64,000 nucleotides of DNA, taken from contig NZ_KK211189.1 in NCBI RefSeq assembly GCF_000620845.1, forward strand, positions 2,628,162-2,692,161. Reading direction: 5' to 3'. The position numbers were made by a program, and so were the translations under genes. The notes beneath the pieces are model-generated. The model made no database searches. It was not told the origin of the DNA and saw only the letters and a list, made by a program, of their open reading frames with translations. The stretch's first letter is position 1. Every line of letters starts with the position of its first letter. Positions 1 to 8,125 of this stretch are shown here, in pieces. Source of the stretch: Exiguobacterium marinum DSM 16307. GTDB taxonomy: Bacteria > Bacillota > Bacilli > Exiguobacteriales > Exiguobacteriaceae.

Positions 1-37
1 TCGCTAATTCACGAAACTGATCAAACGGTGTCTTCAT
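1..37 (-). CDS. 5' end of a gene downstream of the LiaI-like gene (partial, possibly LiaH/PspA-like)
   Basis: Only the first twelve codons lie inside the window (MKTPFDQFRELA). The ATG is preceded by a good AGGAGG site about 4 nt upstream, and the gene starts 23 bp after the upstream small membrane protein gene, so the two are probably co-transcribed. In Bacillus the gene after liaI is liaH, a PspA/IM30 coiled-coil protein. That identity is inference from order only; the visible residues do not decide it. Confidence 0.5.
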   Translation of the reverse strand, partial: MKTPFDQFRELA

Positions 38-59
38 GGTGAATCCTCCTTATGAAATC

Positions 60-449
60 TTAACGACGATTAACAAATTTCTGCCACACTTGATCGAACT
101 GTTGGAAGCTGCTACGGCCAGCACGAGTTCCATCCGCATCTAAAATCTCGACATCCGGATCTCGTTTTTGTCCCGTATACATCATATACCCTTTAAATAA
201 CAACCATGCCACAATCACTCCGACGAGTGCCCAAATGTTCGAGAGCATCGTCCCAATCCCGACGACAGCAAGGATTCCGAAACCAACTTTAGCACCGATG
301 TGTGTCACAGCCTGAAAACGGACCCCAGCCCAAAGCGTCACGAGAGCTCCTAATCCGAACAAAATCATATTCGGTAAAGCACCGATTAACACGAGCACTA
401 GAGCGATCCCGGCCACGATGAACAGCACCTTCTTCACTTGGTGATTCAT
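60..449 (-). CDS. LiaI-like small membrane protein
   Basis: A 129-residue membrane protein with about four hydrophobic segments (residues 7-25, 28-45, 50-68 and 70-88) and a polar C-terminal tail ending FDQVWQKFVNRR. Size, topology and this tail (compare FDDEWEEFLKKK at the end of Bacillus subtilis LiaI, from memory) suggest LiaI, the membrane anchor that recruits the PspA-like LiaH under envelope stress. The start is set by AAGGAGGGAT a few bases upstream. A palindrome matching LiaR/CesR boxes lies about 80 bp upstream (530-547), which supports the assignment. A generic small membrane protein of another family remains possible. Confidence 0.6.
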   Translation of the reverse strand: MNHQVKKVLFIVAGIALVLVLIGALPNMILFGLGALVTLWAGVRFQAVTHIGAKVGFGILAVVGIGTMLSNIWALVGVIVAWLLFKGYMMYTGQKRDPDVEILDADGTRAGRSSFQQFDQVWQKFVNRR

Positions 450-529
450 CTGTCATCCCTCCTTATTAAGTACACTCTTATCATAATACGTTATTTTGTA
501 TAGGTCGACGAGCGGAAGGCTTGTTTCGC

Positions 530-547
530 CTCGGTCTTTAGACTGAG
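530..547. promoter_or_regulatory. LiaR/CesR-type operator
   Basis: CTCGGTCTTTAGACTGAG is an 18-bp palindrome with one mismatch and fits the form CTCAGTCT-NN-AGACTGAG described for CesR/LiaR response regulators of Gram-positive cocci. It lies upstream of the LiaI-like gene. A possible -10 (TATTAT on the minus strand, near 485-490) sits between box and gene. Envelope-stress control is inferred. Confidence 0.6.
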
Positions 548-610
548 ATGTTACCGTTTTCAAATATTATGGTAAACTTATGCTATCGAACAATGAAAGG
601 ATGATGTTTT

Positions 611-679
611 ATGAGCAACATGATGCATGCACGCCACCTAATGTCAGCGAATCGGAGGGCTGTCGTCCTCCATCATTAA
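611..679 (+). CDS. Candidate 22-residue leader peptide upstream of rsgA
   Basis: An ATG ORF of 22 codons ends 15 bp before the rsgA start and has an AAAGG site about 10 nt upstream. Its codons 15-21 run through a perfect hairpin (654-671) whose 3' arm can instead pair with the rsgA ribosome binding site. The peptide is rich in Met, His and Arg and ends RAVVLHH. I recognise no homologue. It may be a translated regulatory leader or a chance ORF; the ribosome binding site is modest. Confidence 0.4.
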   Translation: MSNMMHARHLMSANRRAVVLHH

Positions 680-687
680 AAGGAGGA
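654..687 (+). promoter_or_regulatory. Competing hairpins that can expose or hide the rsgA ribosome binding site
   Basis: GGAGGGC (654-660) pairs with GTCCTCC (665-671) around a TGTC loop, 7 bp including one G-T. The same TCCTCC (666-671) is complementary to GGAGGA (682-687), the Shine-Dalgarno sequence of rsgA, with a 10-nt loop. The two pairings exclude each other, as in translational attenuators. Which one leads to expression cannot be told from sequence alone. Confidence 0.45.
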
Positions 688-694
688 TTCTATT

Positions 695-1660
695 TTGTTT
701 CAACAAACTGAAACGGGACGTGTCACGGCACAGTTCCAACATCTTTATACGGTTTCCATCGGAGAGAAAGGTTATATGTGCGGAGTCTCCGGAAAATTTC
801 GACATGCAGCGACGAGCGAACGGGATTACCCGGTCATCGGCGATTATGTCACGATTCAAGTTCGCGAGCATGGTCAAGGTACGATTCACCATCTCCTTGA
901 ACGTCGGACCGTTCTATCACGAGCGGCTGCCGGCAACGAGACACGTGAACAACTGATCTGCGCGAACGTCGACTACGTCTTGATTACGATGGCGTGTGGA
1001 CACGACTTCAATATCCGCCGACTAGAGCGCTATACGTTAGCCGCTTGGGACACAGGCGCCATTCCAATCATCGTCCTGACGAAGACCGACCAAGTCGACT
1101 CCGTCGACACATTGCTTGAAGACATTCAAGTGAACGCACCCGGGATTCAAGTATTCCCCGTCAGTGCCGTGACGGGAGAAGGTGTGGCTGAACTTCGTCA
1201 CGCGTTACCGAGCGAGAGCACGATTGCATTCGTCGGTTCGTCCGGAGTCGGAAAGTCCACACTGACGAACGCCCTCGCCCACGAGGCACTCGCCGTCACA
1301 CAAACCGTTCGGGCACAAGACGAGCGTGGGAAGCATACGACGACACACCGCGAACTCTTCCGAATCGATGATTTATACGTCATAGACACACCGGGGATGC
1401 GAGAATTCGGACTATGGGAAGGAAGCGAGCATCTCGAGGACACGTTCCGTGATATCGAAGCGCTTGCTGAGACGTGTCGTTTCCGCGACTGTTCACATCA
1501 GAAAGAACCTGGCTGCGCCGTCCAAGAGGCGCTTACGAACGGTACGATAGATGCGAAACGCTACGCGAGTTACCTCAAACTCGAACGAGAACTTCTCTAT
1601 ATGGAGAAGAAACAGGCAGAACATGCACGAGTGTTAGAAAAGAAAAAGCGCCGGTCATAA
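695..1660 (+). CDS. rsgA: Ribosome small subunit-dependent GTPase A
   Basis: This 321-residue circularly permuted GTPase helps late maturation of the 30S subunit and acts in the cytoplasm. An OB-fold occupies about residues 1-75. The G motifs follow in permuted order: G4 TKTD near 127, G1 GSSGVGKST near 180, and G3 DTPG near 230. A C-terminal zinc knuckle with CRFRDC...H...C lies near 255-275. The start is TTG, chosen because AGGAGG sits 8 nt upstream and the N-terminus then matches the family length. It stands alone and ends in a strong terminator. It may be controlled by the upstream leader ORF and hairpins. Confidence 0.95.
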   Translation: MFQQTETGRVTAQFQHLYTVSIGEKGYMCGVSGKFRHAATSERDYPVIGDYVTIQVREHGQGTIHHLLERRTVLSRAAAGNETREQLICANVDYVLITMACGHDFNIRRLERYTLAAWDTGAIPIIVLTKTDQVDSVDTLLEDIQVNAPGIQVFPVSAVTGEGVAELRHALPSESTIAFVGSSGVGKSTLTNALAHEALAVTQTVRAQDERGKHTTTHRELFRIDDLYVIDTPGMREFGLWEGSEHLEDTFRDIEALAETCRFRDCSHQKEPGCAVQEALTNGTIDAKRYASYLKLERELLYMEKKQAEHARVLEKKKRRS

Positions 1661-1665
1661 AGATT

Positions 1666-1696
1666 AAGAACTGTGAGCTTCTCACAGTTCTTTTTT
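1666..1696 (+). terminator. Rho-independent terminator of rsgA
   Basis: AAGAACTGTGAG and CTCACAGTTCTT form a 12-bp stem with a CTT loop, followed by a T run. Confidence 0.9.
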
Positions 1697-1703
1697 ATAC
1701 GAT

Positions 1704-1732
1704 TTGACAAGCTATTTCACCAGGCGTAAAAT
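1704..1732 (+). promoter_or_regulatory. mntH promoter
   Basis: TTGACA (1704-1709) and TAAAAT (1727-1732) are separated by 17 bp, a near-consensus sigma-A promoter pointing into mntH. Confidence 0.75.
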
Positions 1733-1749
1733 TGCCTTGTACTTAAAAA

Positions 1750-1765
1750 GTTTCCTTAGGTAAAC
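1750..1765. promoter_or_regulatory. Candidate MntR operator
   Basis: GTTTCCTTAGGTAAAC is an imperfect palindrome just downstream of the predicted transcription start. It resembles DtxR/MntR-family operators that repress manganese importers when Mn is plentiful. The identity of the regulator is inference from the target gene. Confidence 0.5.
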
Positions 1766-1801
1766 AAATTAACCATCAGGCAAAAGAAAGAAGGATATGT
1801 C

Positions 1802-3052
1802 ATGTTGAACGAAGTCGAATCGCCTCGAACACATCACTCGATATCTCAAAAAATGAAAACACTCCTCCCATTTCTAGGTCCGGCTTTTGTCGCTTCGATT
1901 GCTTATATTGACCCCGGAAACTATGCGACCAATATTGCCGCAGGTTCTCAGTTTGGTTACTTGCTTCTATGGGTGATTTTAATTGCAAACATCATGGCCG
2001 GTTTGATTCAAACGTTATCTGCCAAAATCGGAATCGCGACCGGAAAAAATTTACCTGAGATTTGTCGAGATCGCTTCTCTCGGAAAACTGCCATCTTTTT
2101 ATGGATTCAAGCCGAGTTGATGATTATGGCAACTGATTTGGCCGAGTTTGTCGGTGCCGCCCTCGGAATCTACCTGGTGTTTGACGTAACACTGATTCAA
2201 GCCGCACTCCTCGCAGCGGTCGGTTCCTTTGCGATTTTAGAAGTGCAACGACGTGGCTACCGACCTCTCGAAACGGTTATAACAGGTATGCTACTCGTTG
2301 TCGCTCTCGCATTCGCCATTCAAACGTTCAGTGCTCAACCTGAAATGAAGCCTCTTTTATCCGGTCTCTTAATTCCTCGTTTCGATGGCACTGAGAGTAT
2401 TTTACTGGCTGCCGGAATATTAGGTGCAACCGTGATGCCGCACGCCATTTACTTACACTCTGCGTTGACGCAACGACGGATCATCGGAAAAGATACGGTG
2501 GCACGAAAGCGAATTATGAAATTCGAACGAATCGATGTGATGATTGCAATGATTTTTGCTGGTGCGATCAATGCGAGCATGTTAATTATCGCTGCTGCTG
2601 TCTTTTATAAGAACGGTATAATCGTAAATGACTTGGAGATTGCCCACCAGCAGTTCGATTCCTTTTTAGGTTCACCGATTGCTATGCTGTTCGGGATTGG
2701 ATTAATGGTCGCTGGACTATCAAGCGCATCTGTCGGTACGTTGGCTGGAGATGTCGTTATGCAAGGTTATATTCAAAAGCATATCCCGATTTACGTGCGT
2801 CGTCTAATTACGATGACCCCACCGCTCTTACTCATTTTGTCTGGCGTCAATTTGTCAAACGCTCTCGTTTGGAGTCAAGTCGTTCTTTCGTTCGGCATCG
2901 CGTTTGCCCTCGTCCCCTTACTTCTCTTTACGAGCAACAAGCAATTGATGGGCGGACTGGTGAATCACCGCTTCACAACATGGATCGGTTGGGGAATTAC
3001 AGCGATTGTCATCGCATTAAATCTCTTTTTGATTCTCCAAACTTTTGTCTAA
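1802..3052 (+). CDS. mntH: NRAMP-family Mn2+/Fe2+ proton symporter
   Basis: A 416-residue polytopic membrane protein (about 11 helices) that imports divalent manganese or iron with protons. The NRAMP signature DPGNYATNIAAGSQ is at about residues 37-50 in helix 1, and the second metal-binding motif with MPHAIYLHS is near 213-221 in helix 6. The ATG follows GAAGGA. The gene is monocistronic, with its own promoter, a MntR-like operator in the 5' UTR and a shared terminator downstream. Family assignment is secure; manganese rather than iron preference is inferred from the operator. Confidence 0.92.
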   Translation: MLNEVESPRTHHSISQKMKTLLPFLGPAFVASIAYIDPGNYATNIAAGSQFGYLLLWVILIANIMAGLIQTLSAKIGIATGKNLPEICRDRFSRKTAIFLWIQAELMIMATDLAEFVGAALGIYLVFDVTLIQAALLAAVGSFAILEVQRRGYRPLETVITGMLLVVALAFAIQTFSAQPEMKPLLSGLLIPRFDGTESILLAAGILGATVMPHAIYLHSALTQRRIIGKDTVARKRIMKFERIDVMIAMIFAGAINASMLIIAAAVFYKNGIIVNDLEIAHQQFDSFLGSPIAMLFGIGLMVAGLSSASVGTLAGDVVMQGYIQKHIPIYVRRLITMTPPLLLILSGVNLSNALVWSQVVLSFGIAFALVPLLLFTSNKQLMGGLVNHRFTTWIGWGITAIVIALNLFLILQTFV

Positions 3053-3063
3053 TCTCTAAATCA

Positions 3064-3104
3064 ATAAAACAAGCGCAGGCCGATGTGGCCTGCGCTTGTT
3101 TTAT
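3064..3104. terminator. Bidirectional terminator between mntH and pflA
   Basis: An 18-bp inverted repeat ATAAAACAAGCGCAGGCC with a GATGT loop has A and T runs on both sides and serves both convergent genes. It overlaps the pflA stop codon. Confidence 0.9.
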
Positions 3105-3817
3105 ACAGTTCCCTGCAAAATTCCTTCCGCCCACTCGACTTCATCTGATGTCGGAGGTTTCGTTCCTTTAAGCGGATAATCTAATCCAAGCGCCTCCCAT
3201 TTGTAGACGCCCATTTCATGATACGGCAAGATTTCGACTTTCTCGACATGGTCTAGCTTCTGAATGAACGCGGCGGTGCGACGAAGCGCACCTTCTTCAA
3301 GCGTCCACCCAGGAACGAGGACGTGGCGAATCCACATTTTTGTTCCGCGCTCGGAAAGATGTTCGGCAAGCGCGAGCGTGTTGGCATTGCTACGACCCGT
3401 TAGCTTTTTACACATATCGTCATCGATATGCTTGATATCGAGCAAGACAAGATCGGTATGATCTAAAATCGCATCCAAATTAGGAGGACGGAGCGCACCG
3501 GACGTATCGAGCGTCGTATGGAGCCCGTGCTTTTTCGCTTCACGTAGTAGCGCCTCTAAAAATTCGGGTTGCGCGAGTGGATCGCCACCAGAGATGGTGA
3601 TGCCACCATTCGATGCTTCCATGAACGGACGGTAGCTGAGCGCCTCTTGAATGACGTCTTCAGCCGAGCGGTGATTATTCTTTTTGAAATCCCACGTGTC
3701 CGCATTATGGCAATACAGGCAACGTAACGCACAACCTTGTAAAAAGACGATGAAGCGAATACCAGGGCCGTCAACTGTTCCGAATGATTCGACCGAGTGT
3801 ACATATCCCATTGTCAT
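3101..3817 (-). CDS. pflA: Pyruvate formate-lyase activating enzyme
   Basis: A 238-residue radical SAM enzyme that installs the glycyl radical on PflB. The [4Fe-4S]-binding CALRCLYCHNADTW (C-x3-C-x2-C) lies near residues 29-42. The N-terminus GYVHSVESFGTVDGPG and the ISGGDP motif are typical. The ATG follows GGAGGTCATTTCG. It lies 57 bp after pflB in the same direction and is probably co-transcribed; a small hairpin (about 3841-3862) sits between them and may tune pflA relative to pflB. Confidence 0.95.
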   Translation of the reverse strand: MTMGYVHSVESFGTVDGPGIRFIVFLQGCALRCLYCHNADTWDFKKNNHRSAEDVIQEALSYRPFMEASNGGITISGGDPLAQPEFLEALLREAKKHGLHTTLDTSGALRPPNLDAILDHTDLVLLDIKHIDDDMCKKLTGRSNANTLALAEHLSERGTKMWIRHVLVPGWTLEEGALRRTAAFIQKLDHVEKVEILPYHEMGVYKWEALGLDYPLKGTKPPTSDEVEWAEGILQGTV

Positions 3818-3874
3818 CGAAATGACCTCCTAACGAATGAGCGACCTTCCTAACGAAGGCCGCTAAGCCTTTAT

Positions 3875-6121
3875 TTACAACGAACCGTGGAACGTACGGT
3901 TGATTACATCAATCTGTTGCTCACGCGTCAATTTGATGAAGTTGACTGCATATCCAGATACGCGGATTGTGAGCTGTGGATACTCTTCTGGATGTTCCAT
4001 CGCATCAAGGAGTGTTTCACGGTTGAAGACGTTGACGTTCAAATGATGTCCCTTATGCTCTCCACTCATATAACCGTCGAGAAGTGCCGCCAAGTTGAGT
4101 TCACGTGCGATTTCTTCTTTTCCGAGTGCTTTCGGTACGATTGAGAATGTGTACGAGATTCCATCCTGTGCGTGCTCAAACGGAAGTTTCGCGACTGATG
4201 AAAGTGATGCAGCCGCACCTTTAGTATCTCGTCCATGCATTGGGTTTGCTCCTGGAGCAAACGGTTCACCAGCACGACGACCGTCTGGCGTGTTCCCAGT
4301 TTTCTTACCGTAGACGACGTTTGATGTGATCGTGAGTACCGATTGTGTGTGAAGCGCGTCACGGTATGTTTTATGTTTCCGTACTTTTTCCATGAATGAC
4401 TCGACGAGTTCGACAGCGATCGCATCGACACGGTCATCATTGTTTCCGAATTTCGGGAAGTCTCCTTCTGTTTCGAAGTCGATGATGATTCCTTCTTCGT
4501 TACGGACCGGTTTAACGTTCGCGTATTTGATTGCCGAGAGACTGTCGGCCGTTACCGAGAGACCAGCGATTCCACAAGCCATCGTCCGTAAGATTTCTGG
4601 ATCGTGAAGCGCCATTTCGATTCGTTCATATGCATATTTGTCATGCATGAAGTGAATGACGTTGAGTGTGTTGACGTATAGTTCTGCCAACCAGTCGAGT
4701 GTACGGTCGAAATCGGCATATACTTTTTCGTACGTGAGTACATCTTCTGTGTTCATTTCCCAAACCGGGGCAATTTGAGCGCCGTTCTTCTCATCGCGTC
4801 CGCCGTTCATGCTATAAAGAAGGGCTTTTGCCATGTTGGCACGCGCACCGAAGAACTGCATTTGTTTCCCGATCTTCATCGGTGATACACAACATGCGAT
4901 GCCGTAGTCGTCGCCGAATTGTGGCATCATCAAGTCATCGTTTTCGTATTGAATGGCCGACGTTTCAATCGACATTTTCGCACAGTATTGTTTAAACCCT
5001 TCTGGAAGTTTCGTTGACCAAAGGACAGTCAAGTTCGGTTCCGGAGCTGGTCCAAGGTTTGTGAGTGAATGCAAGAATCGGAACGAGCTCTTCGTGACGT
5101 TCGAGCGACCATCTTCACTCATCCCACCGATTGATTCTGTTACCCATGTTGGGTCACCTGAGAATAATTCGTTATAGTCCGGTGTCCGTAAGAATTTGAC
5201 GATCCGAAGCTTCATGATAAAGTGGTCGACGATTTCTTGGACATCTGATTCGGTCAAACGACCAGACTCGATATCACGCTCTGCGTACACATCAAGGAAC
5301 GTGGAGACGCGACCGAGTGACATCGCCGCACCATTTTGTTCTTTGATGGCTGCGAGATAGGCCAAGTACACCCATTGATACGCTTCTTGCGTGTTTTCCG
5401 CAGGACGACCAAGGTCAAATCCATAAGCCGACCCGAGTTGCTTGAGCTCTTGGAGGGCACGAAGTTGTTCATTCAGCTCTTCCCGCTCGCGGATGTCCGA
5501 TTCAGATAAGAATCCGCCGCGTTTTGCCAAATCTTTTTTACGTTCTGCCATCAAGAAGTCAATCCCATAGAGAGCGACGCGACGATAGTCCCCGATGATG
5601 CGTCCACGACCGTAAGCATCCGGAAGACCTGTGATAATCCCCGACTTACGAGCGGCCCGCATCTCAGGCGTATAGGCATCGAAGACACCTTGGTTATGTG
5701 TTTTACGGATTTCTGAGTAAATTTTTGTGATTTCTTCATCTGGTTCGAAACCATATGATTCGAGTGCGGCATCAACCATACGAATACCGCCATTCGGGTG
5801 AATCGAACGTTTGAACGGTTCATCCGTTTGAACGCCGACGACTTTTTCTAACTCTTTGTTTAAGTAGCCTGGTCCATGCGACACAATCGTCGATGGTGTG
5901 TGTTGATCGACGTCCCAGACGCCTCCACGTTCACGTTCTTCTTTTGTAAGTTCCATCACACGATTCCACAGAACGTTCGTCGCTTCTGTCGGACCTGCTA
6001 AGAACGTATCGTTCCCTGTGTATTCATGACGGTTCAAACGGATAAACTCACTGACGTTTACTTCATTCGTCCATTGACCAGGTACAAAACCTGACCATGC
6101 GGATTTGATTTCGGTTGCCAT
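3875..6121 (-). CDS. pflB: Formate C-acetyltransferase (pyruvate formate-lyase)
   Basis: A 748-residue glycyl radical enzyme that converts pyruvate and CoA to acetyl-CoA and formate during anaerobic growth. The catalytic cysteine pair is visible in IACCVSPM (about residue 411), and the radical glycine in RVSGYAVNF close to the C-terminus. Length matches the family. The start is set by GAGGAGTGAATCAAC-ATG. The formate made here could feed Fhs (35343-37028). A 361-bp upstream region carries Rex-like, cre-like and Fnr-like palindromes, which would fit redox and carbon control. Confidence 0.97.
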   Translation of the reverse strand: MATEIKSAWSGFVPGQWTNEVNVSEFIRLNRHEYTGNDTFLAGPTEATNVLWNRVMELTKEERERGGVWDVDQHTPSTIVSHGPGYLNKELEKVVGVQTDEPFKRSIHPNGGIRMVDAALESYGFEPDEEITKIYSEIRKTHNQGVFDAYTPEMRAARKSGIITGLPDAYGRGRIIGDYRRVALYGIDFLMAERKKDLAKRGGFLSESDIREREELNEQLRALQELKQLGSAYGFDLGRPAENTQEAYQWVYLAYLAAIKEQNGAAMSLGRVSTFLDVYAERDIESGRLTESDVQEIVDHFIMKLRIVKFLRTPDYNELFSGDPTWVTESIGGMSEDGRSNVTKSSFRFLHSLTNLGPAPEPNLTVLWSTKLPEGFKQYCAKMSIETSAIQYENDDLMMPQFGDDYGIACCVSPMKIGKQMQFFGARANMAKALLYSMNGGRDEKNGAQIAPVWEMNTEDVLTYEKVYADFDRTLDWLAELYVNTLNVIHFMHDKYAYERIEMALHDPEILRTMACGIAGLSVTADSLSAIKYANVKPVRNEEGIIIDFETEGDFPKFGNNDDRVDAIAVELVESFMEKVRKHKTYRDALHTQSVLTITSNVVYGKKTGNTPDGRRAGEPFAPGANPMHGRDTKGAAASLSSVAKLPFEHAQDGISYTFSIVPKALGKEEIARELNLAALLDGYMSGEHKGHHLNVNVFNRETLLDAMEHPEEYPQLTIRVSGYAVNFIKLTREQQIDVINRTFHGSL

Positions 6122-6208
6122 GTTGATTCACTCCTCATTCTCGAAAGTAACTGCCTGCTATCTATACTTGAAGTGTACGTGAAAACGTGAACAATATGTT
6201 TTACATTA

Positions 6209-6226
6209 TTGTGAAACTTGTAACAA
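6209..6226. promoter_or_regulatory. Rex-like operator upstream of pflB
   Basis: TTGTGAAACTTGTAACAA matches the Rex palindrome TTGTGAAATATTTCACAA at 14 of 18 positions. Its left half is perfect. Rex senses NADH/NAD+ and commonly controls fermentation genes. It lies 88 bp upstream of the pflB start. Confidence 0.45.
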
Positions 6227-6255
6227 TCTTATGAACGTGATAAAACAGCCGTTTT

Positions 6256-6270
6256 TGAAAGCGTTTCACA
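6256..6270. promoter_or_regulatory. cre-like / Rex half-site upstream of pflB
   Basis: TGAAAGCGTTTCACA has a perfect left cre half (TGAAAGCG) but is one base short of the usual 14-bp cre spacing. Its right half reads TTTCACAA, a Rex half-site. It may be one or the other or neither. Confidence 0.3.
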
Positions 6271-6384
6271 AACTGTTATATTCCTTACTTCATAAAGTTT
6301 GAAACAGATGAGTCCCTGTTAGATAGGGTTTCAATTTCATCTGTACTATTTTGATTGTTCTGTGACTAACTATACAGTTTTTAG

Positions 6385-6400
6385 AGTGATTTAACTCACA
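6385..6400. promoter_or_regulatory. Fnr/Crp-type palindrome in the 361-bp pflB-6483 intergenic region
   Basis: AGTGA-TTTAAC-TCACA differs from the TGTGA-N6-TCACA consensus at one position. It lies 264 bp upstream of pflB and 83 bp upstream of the rightward gene, so either could be the target. The rest of this gene-free stretch (6122-6482) is AT-rich and holds the two sites above but no ORF that I believe. Confidence 0.5.
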
Positions 6401-6482
6401 TCACTCGGTTAGAACTTGAATTTTCGTGTCGTATCAGACACAATGAAGGCAGAACATTGTATAAGAGGAAGGGGTTCTACTT

Positions 6483-6905
6483 ATGACGTACGAACCATTA
6501 ACAACAAACAATACCTTTCAAGTCGGCGATCGTATCTCATTGAAGGTCGACGAGGCAGGTGAAAAGCGTGACGGATTTATCACAGAATTTGAAGATGGAG
6601 GGTTCTGGATTCGCTTTGACGATGACATCGAAAATGAAGATTTTATCGATTATCGCGACCAACTACTCGCTGCACTTGAGTCGCGTCCAATGAATGTCAT
6701 CACGACACACCCGGAACTGAAACCGTTCGAGCAAATGACGACCGAGTTACAGTATCGTGTCTATCAAGGATTCACGATTGAACAAGTTAAATTGACAGAA
6801 GAAGGTGCGGATGCCCACATCCAACTCATTGAGGACGGTCAAACGTTTACACAGACGTTACGTTCTTCAATGGAAGATGGTCAGGAGCATGTTCGCTATA
6901 TTTGA
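6483..6905 (+). CDS. Conserved hypothetical protein with SH3-like N-terminus
   Basis: A 140-residue soluble acidic protein that I do not recognise. Residues 11-45 (FQVGDRISLKVDEAG...GFITEFEDGGFWIRF) look like a small beta-barrel of SH3/KOW type. No signal peptide or membrane segment is present. The ATG follows GAGGAAGGGG. It has its own terminator and precedes the helicase gene. It may respond to the Fnr-like site 83 bp upstream. Confidence 0.8.
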   Translation: MTYEPLTTNNTFQVGDRISLKVDEAGEKRDGFITEFEDGGFWIRFDDDIENEDFIDYRDQLLAALESRPMNVITTHPELKPFEQMTTELQYRVYQGFTIEQVKLTEEGADAHIQLIEDGQTFTQTLRSSMEDGQEHVRYI

Positions 6906-6906
6906 C

Positions 6907-6934
6907 GAGGGAGCGCTTTCGCTTCCTTTGTTTT
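6907..6934 (+). terminator. Terminator after the 6483 gene
   Basis: AGGGAGCG-CTTT-CGCTTCCT, an 8-bp stem with one G-T pair, is followed by TTGTTTTT. Confidence 0.75.
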
Positions 6935-6958
6935 TGCCTAAAGATAAGGAGACCGATT

Positions 6959-8125
6959 ATGAATTTTACAAAACCTTTTATTAACGAAACGTGGGAACGG
7001 ATGGGCTTTAACGAGCCGATGCCGGTCCAAAAAGAAGCGTTTCCCCTACTATTAGATGGAAAAGACGTGACAATCGAAGCACCGACGGGAACGGGTAAGA
7101 CGCTCGCCTATTTACTTCCCGCGATTGAAAAGATTGATCCGTCGAACGATCGTATCCAAGTCGTCATCGTCGCCCCGACTCGTGAACTTGTCATGCAGAT
7201 TCAACAAGTCGCACAGCGCTTCACTGAAAAAGGCGACGTCCGCATCGGTTCATTCATCGGCGGTGTCGAATTGAAACGCCAAATCGACCGGATCAAGAAA
7301 AAGCCGCATTTGATTGTCGGGACACCGGGTCGTCTCGTCGAGTTGATTGACAAGAAAAAACTGAAGCTTCACGAGACACATACCGTTATTTTAGATGAAG
7401 CCGACCAAATCATCGACAGCGGTTTGACAGAGGCCGCAGAACGAATCATCAAGCATACTGCGCATGAGCGTCAGCTTGCACTCGTCTCGGCAACACTCAC
7501 CGATTCACTCAAAGAGTGGTCATCACCATTCATGAACGAGCCGGCTCATATCAAAATCGAACGTGCTGTCAGCGATCAAGTGACATACGGCTATCTGTTG
7601 ACGACGCGTCGCTACAAACCAGAACTCCTTCGCCGTCTTTCACACGTCGATGGCGTGAAGGCACTCGCCTTCATCAACAACCGTTCGTTCTTGCCACCTC
7701 TTCGAGGAGAATTAGAGAAGTTGAAAGTGAACTATCGGATGCTCGACAGCTTGAAAGGAAAACGTGAACGCGTCGAGACGCTCCGTGAATTCCGTAAAGG
7801 GGAATACCCGCTCCTCATCACGACCGGCCTCGCGGCACGCGGCCTCGATATTGAGGATGTGACACATGTCGTCCATTTCGACTTACCGGAATCAATCGAC
7901 GACTTCATTCACCGTTCAGGCCGTACCGCTCGCGGTAGCGCAGCCGGAACCGTCCTTTCCCTTGTGACGACAGACGATCTCCCACACTTGAAATCATTCG
8001 CACGTCAGCTCGGTGTCGAGTTAAAAGAACTTGAGATTTATCGTGGCGACGTGATTGAGAAACGGATTGAGGAGAAGCCTCCTGTCGTCAAACGTCCTGA
8101 GAACAAGCGAGGACCGCGCCGATGA
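6959..8125 (+). CDS. DEAD-box ATP-dependent RNA helicase (CshC/YfmL-like)
   Basis: A 388-residue helicase with little beyond the two RecA-like domains. Visible motifs in order are the Q motif region (GFNEPMPVQ), APTGTGKT (I), PTRELVMQ (Ia), GTPGRL (Ib), LDEADQI (II), SATL (III), ARGLDIEDV (V) and HRSGRTARG (VI). The frame is open further upstream, but ATG 6959 with AAGGAGACCGATT is the likely start and gives the normal N-terminus. The short C-terminus resembles CshC/YfmL of Bacillus, linked to ribosome assembly at low temperature. The stop overlaps the next gene by 4 bp. Confidence 0.9.
   Translation: MNFTKPFINETWERMGFNEPMPVQKEAFPLLLDGKDVTIEAPTGTGKTLAYLLPAIEKIDPSNDRIQVVIVAPTRELVMQIQQVAQRFTEKGDVRIGSFIGGVELKRQIDRIKKKPHLIVGTPGRLVELIDKKKLKLHETHTVILDEADQIIDSGLTEAAERIIKHTAHERQLALVSATLTDSLKEWSSPFMNEPAHIKIERAVSDQVTYGYLLTTRRYKPELLRRLSHVDGVKALAFINNRSFLPPLRGELEKLKVNYRMLDSLKGKRERVETLREFRKGEYPLLITTGLAARGLDIEDVTHVVHFDLPESIDDFIHRSGRTARGSAAGTVLSLVTTDDLPHLKSFARQLGVELKELEIYRGDVIEKRIEEKPPVVKRPENKRGPRR

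Noticed and set aside
720-956. Overlapping ORF inside rsgA
   Set aside because: It is a shadow of rsgA in another frame, as are many other ORFs of 60-140 codons lying opposite or across the listed genes (for example 4066-4440, 14008-14418, 24817-25251).
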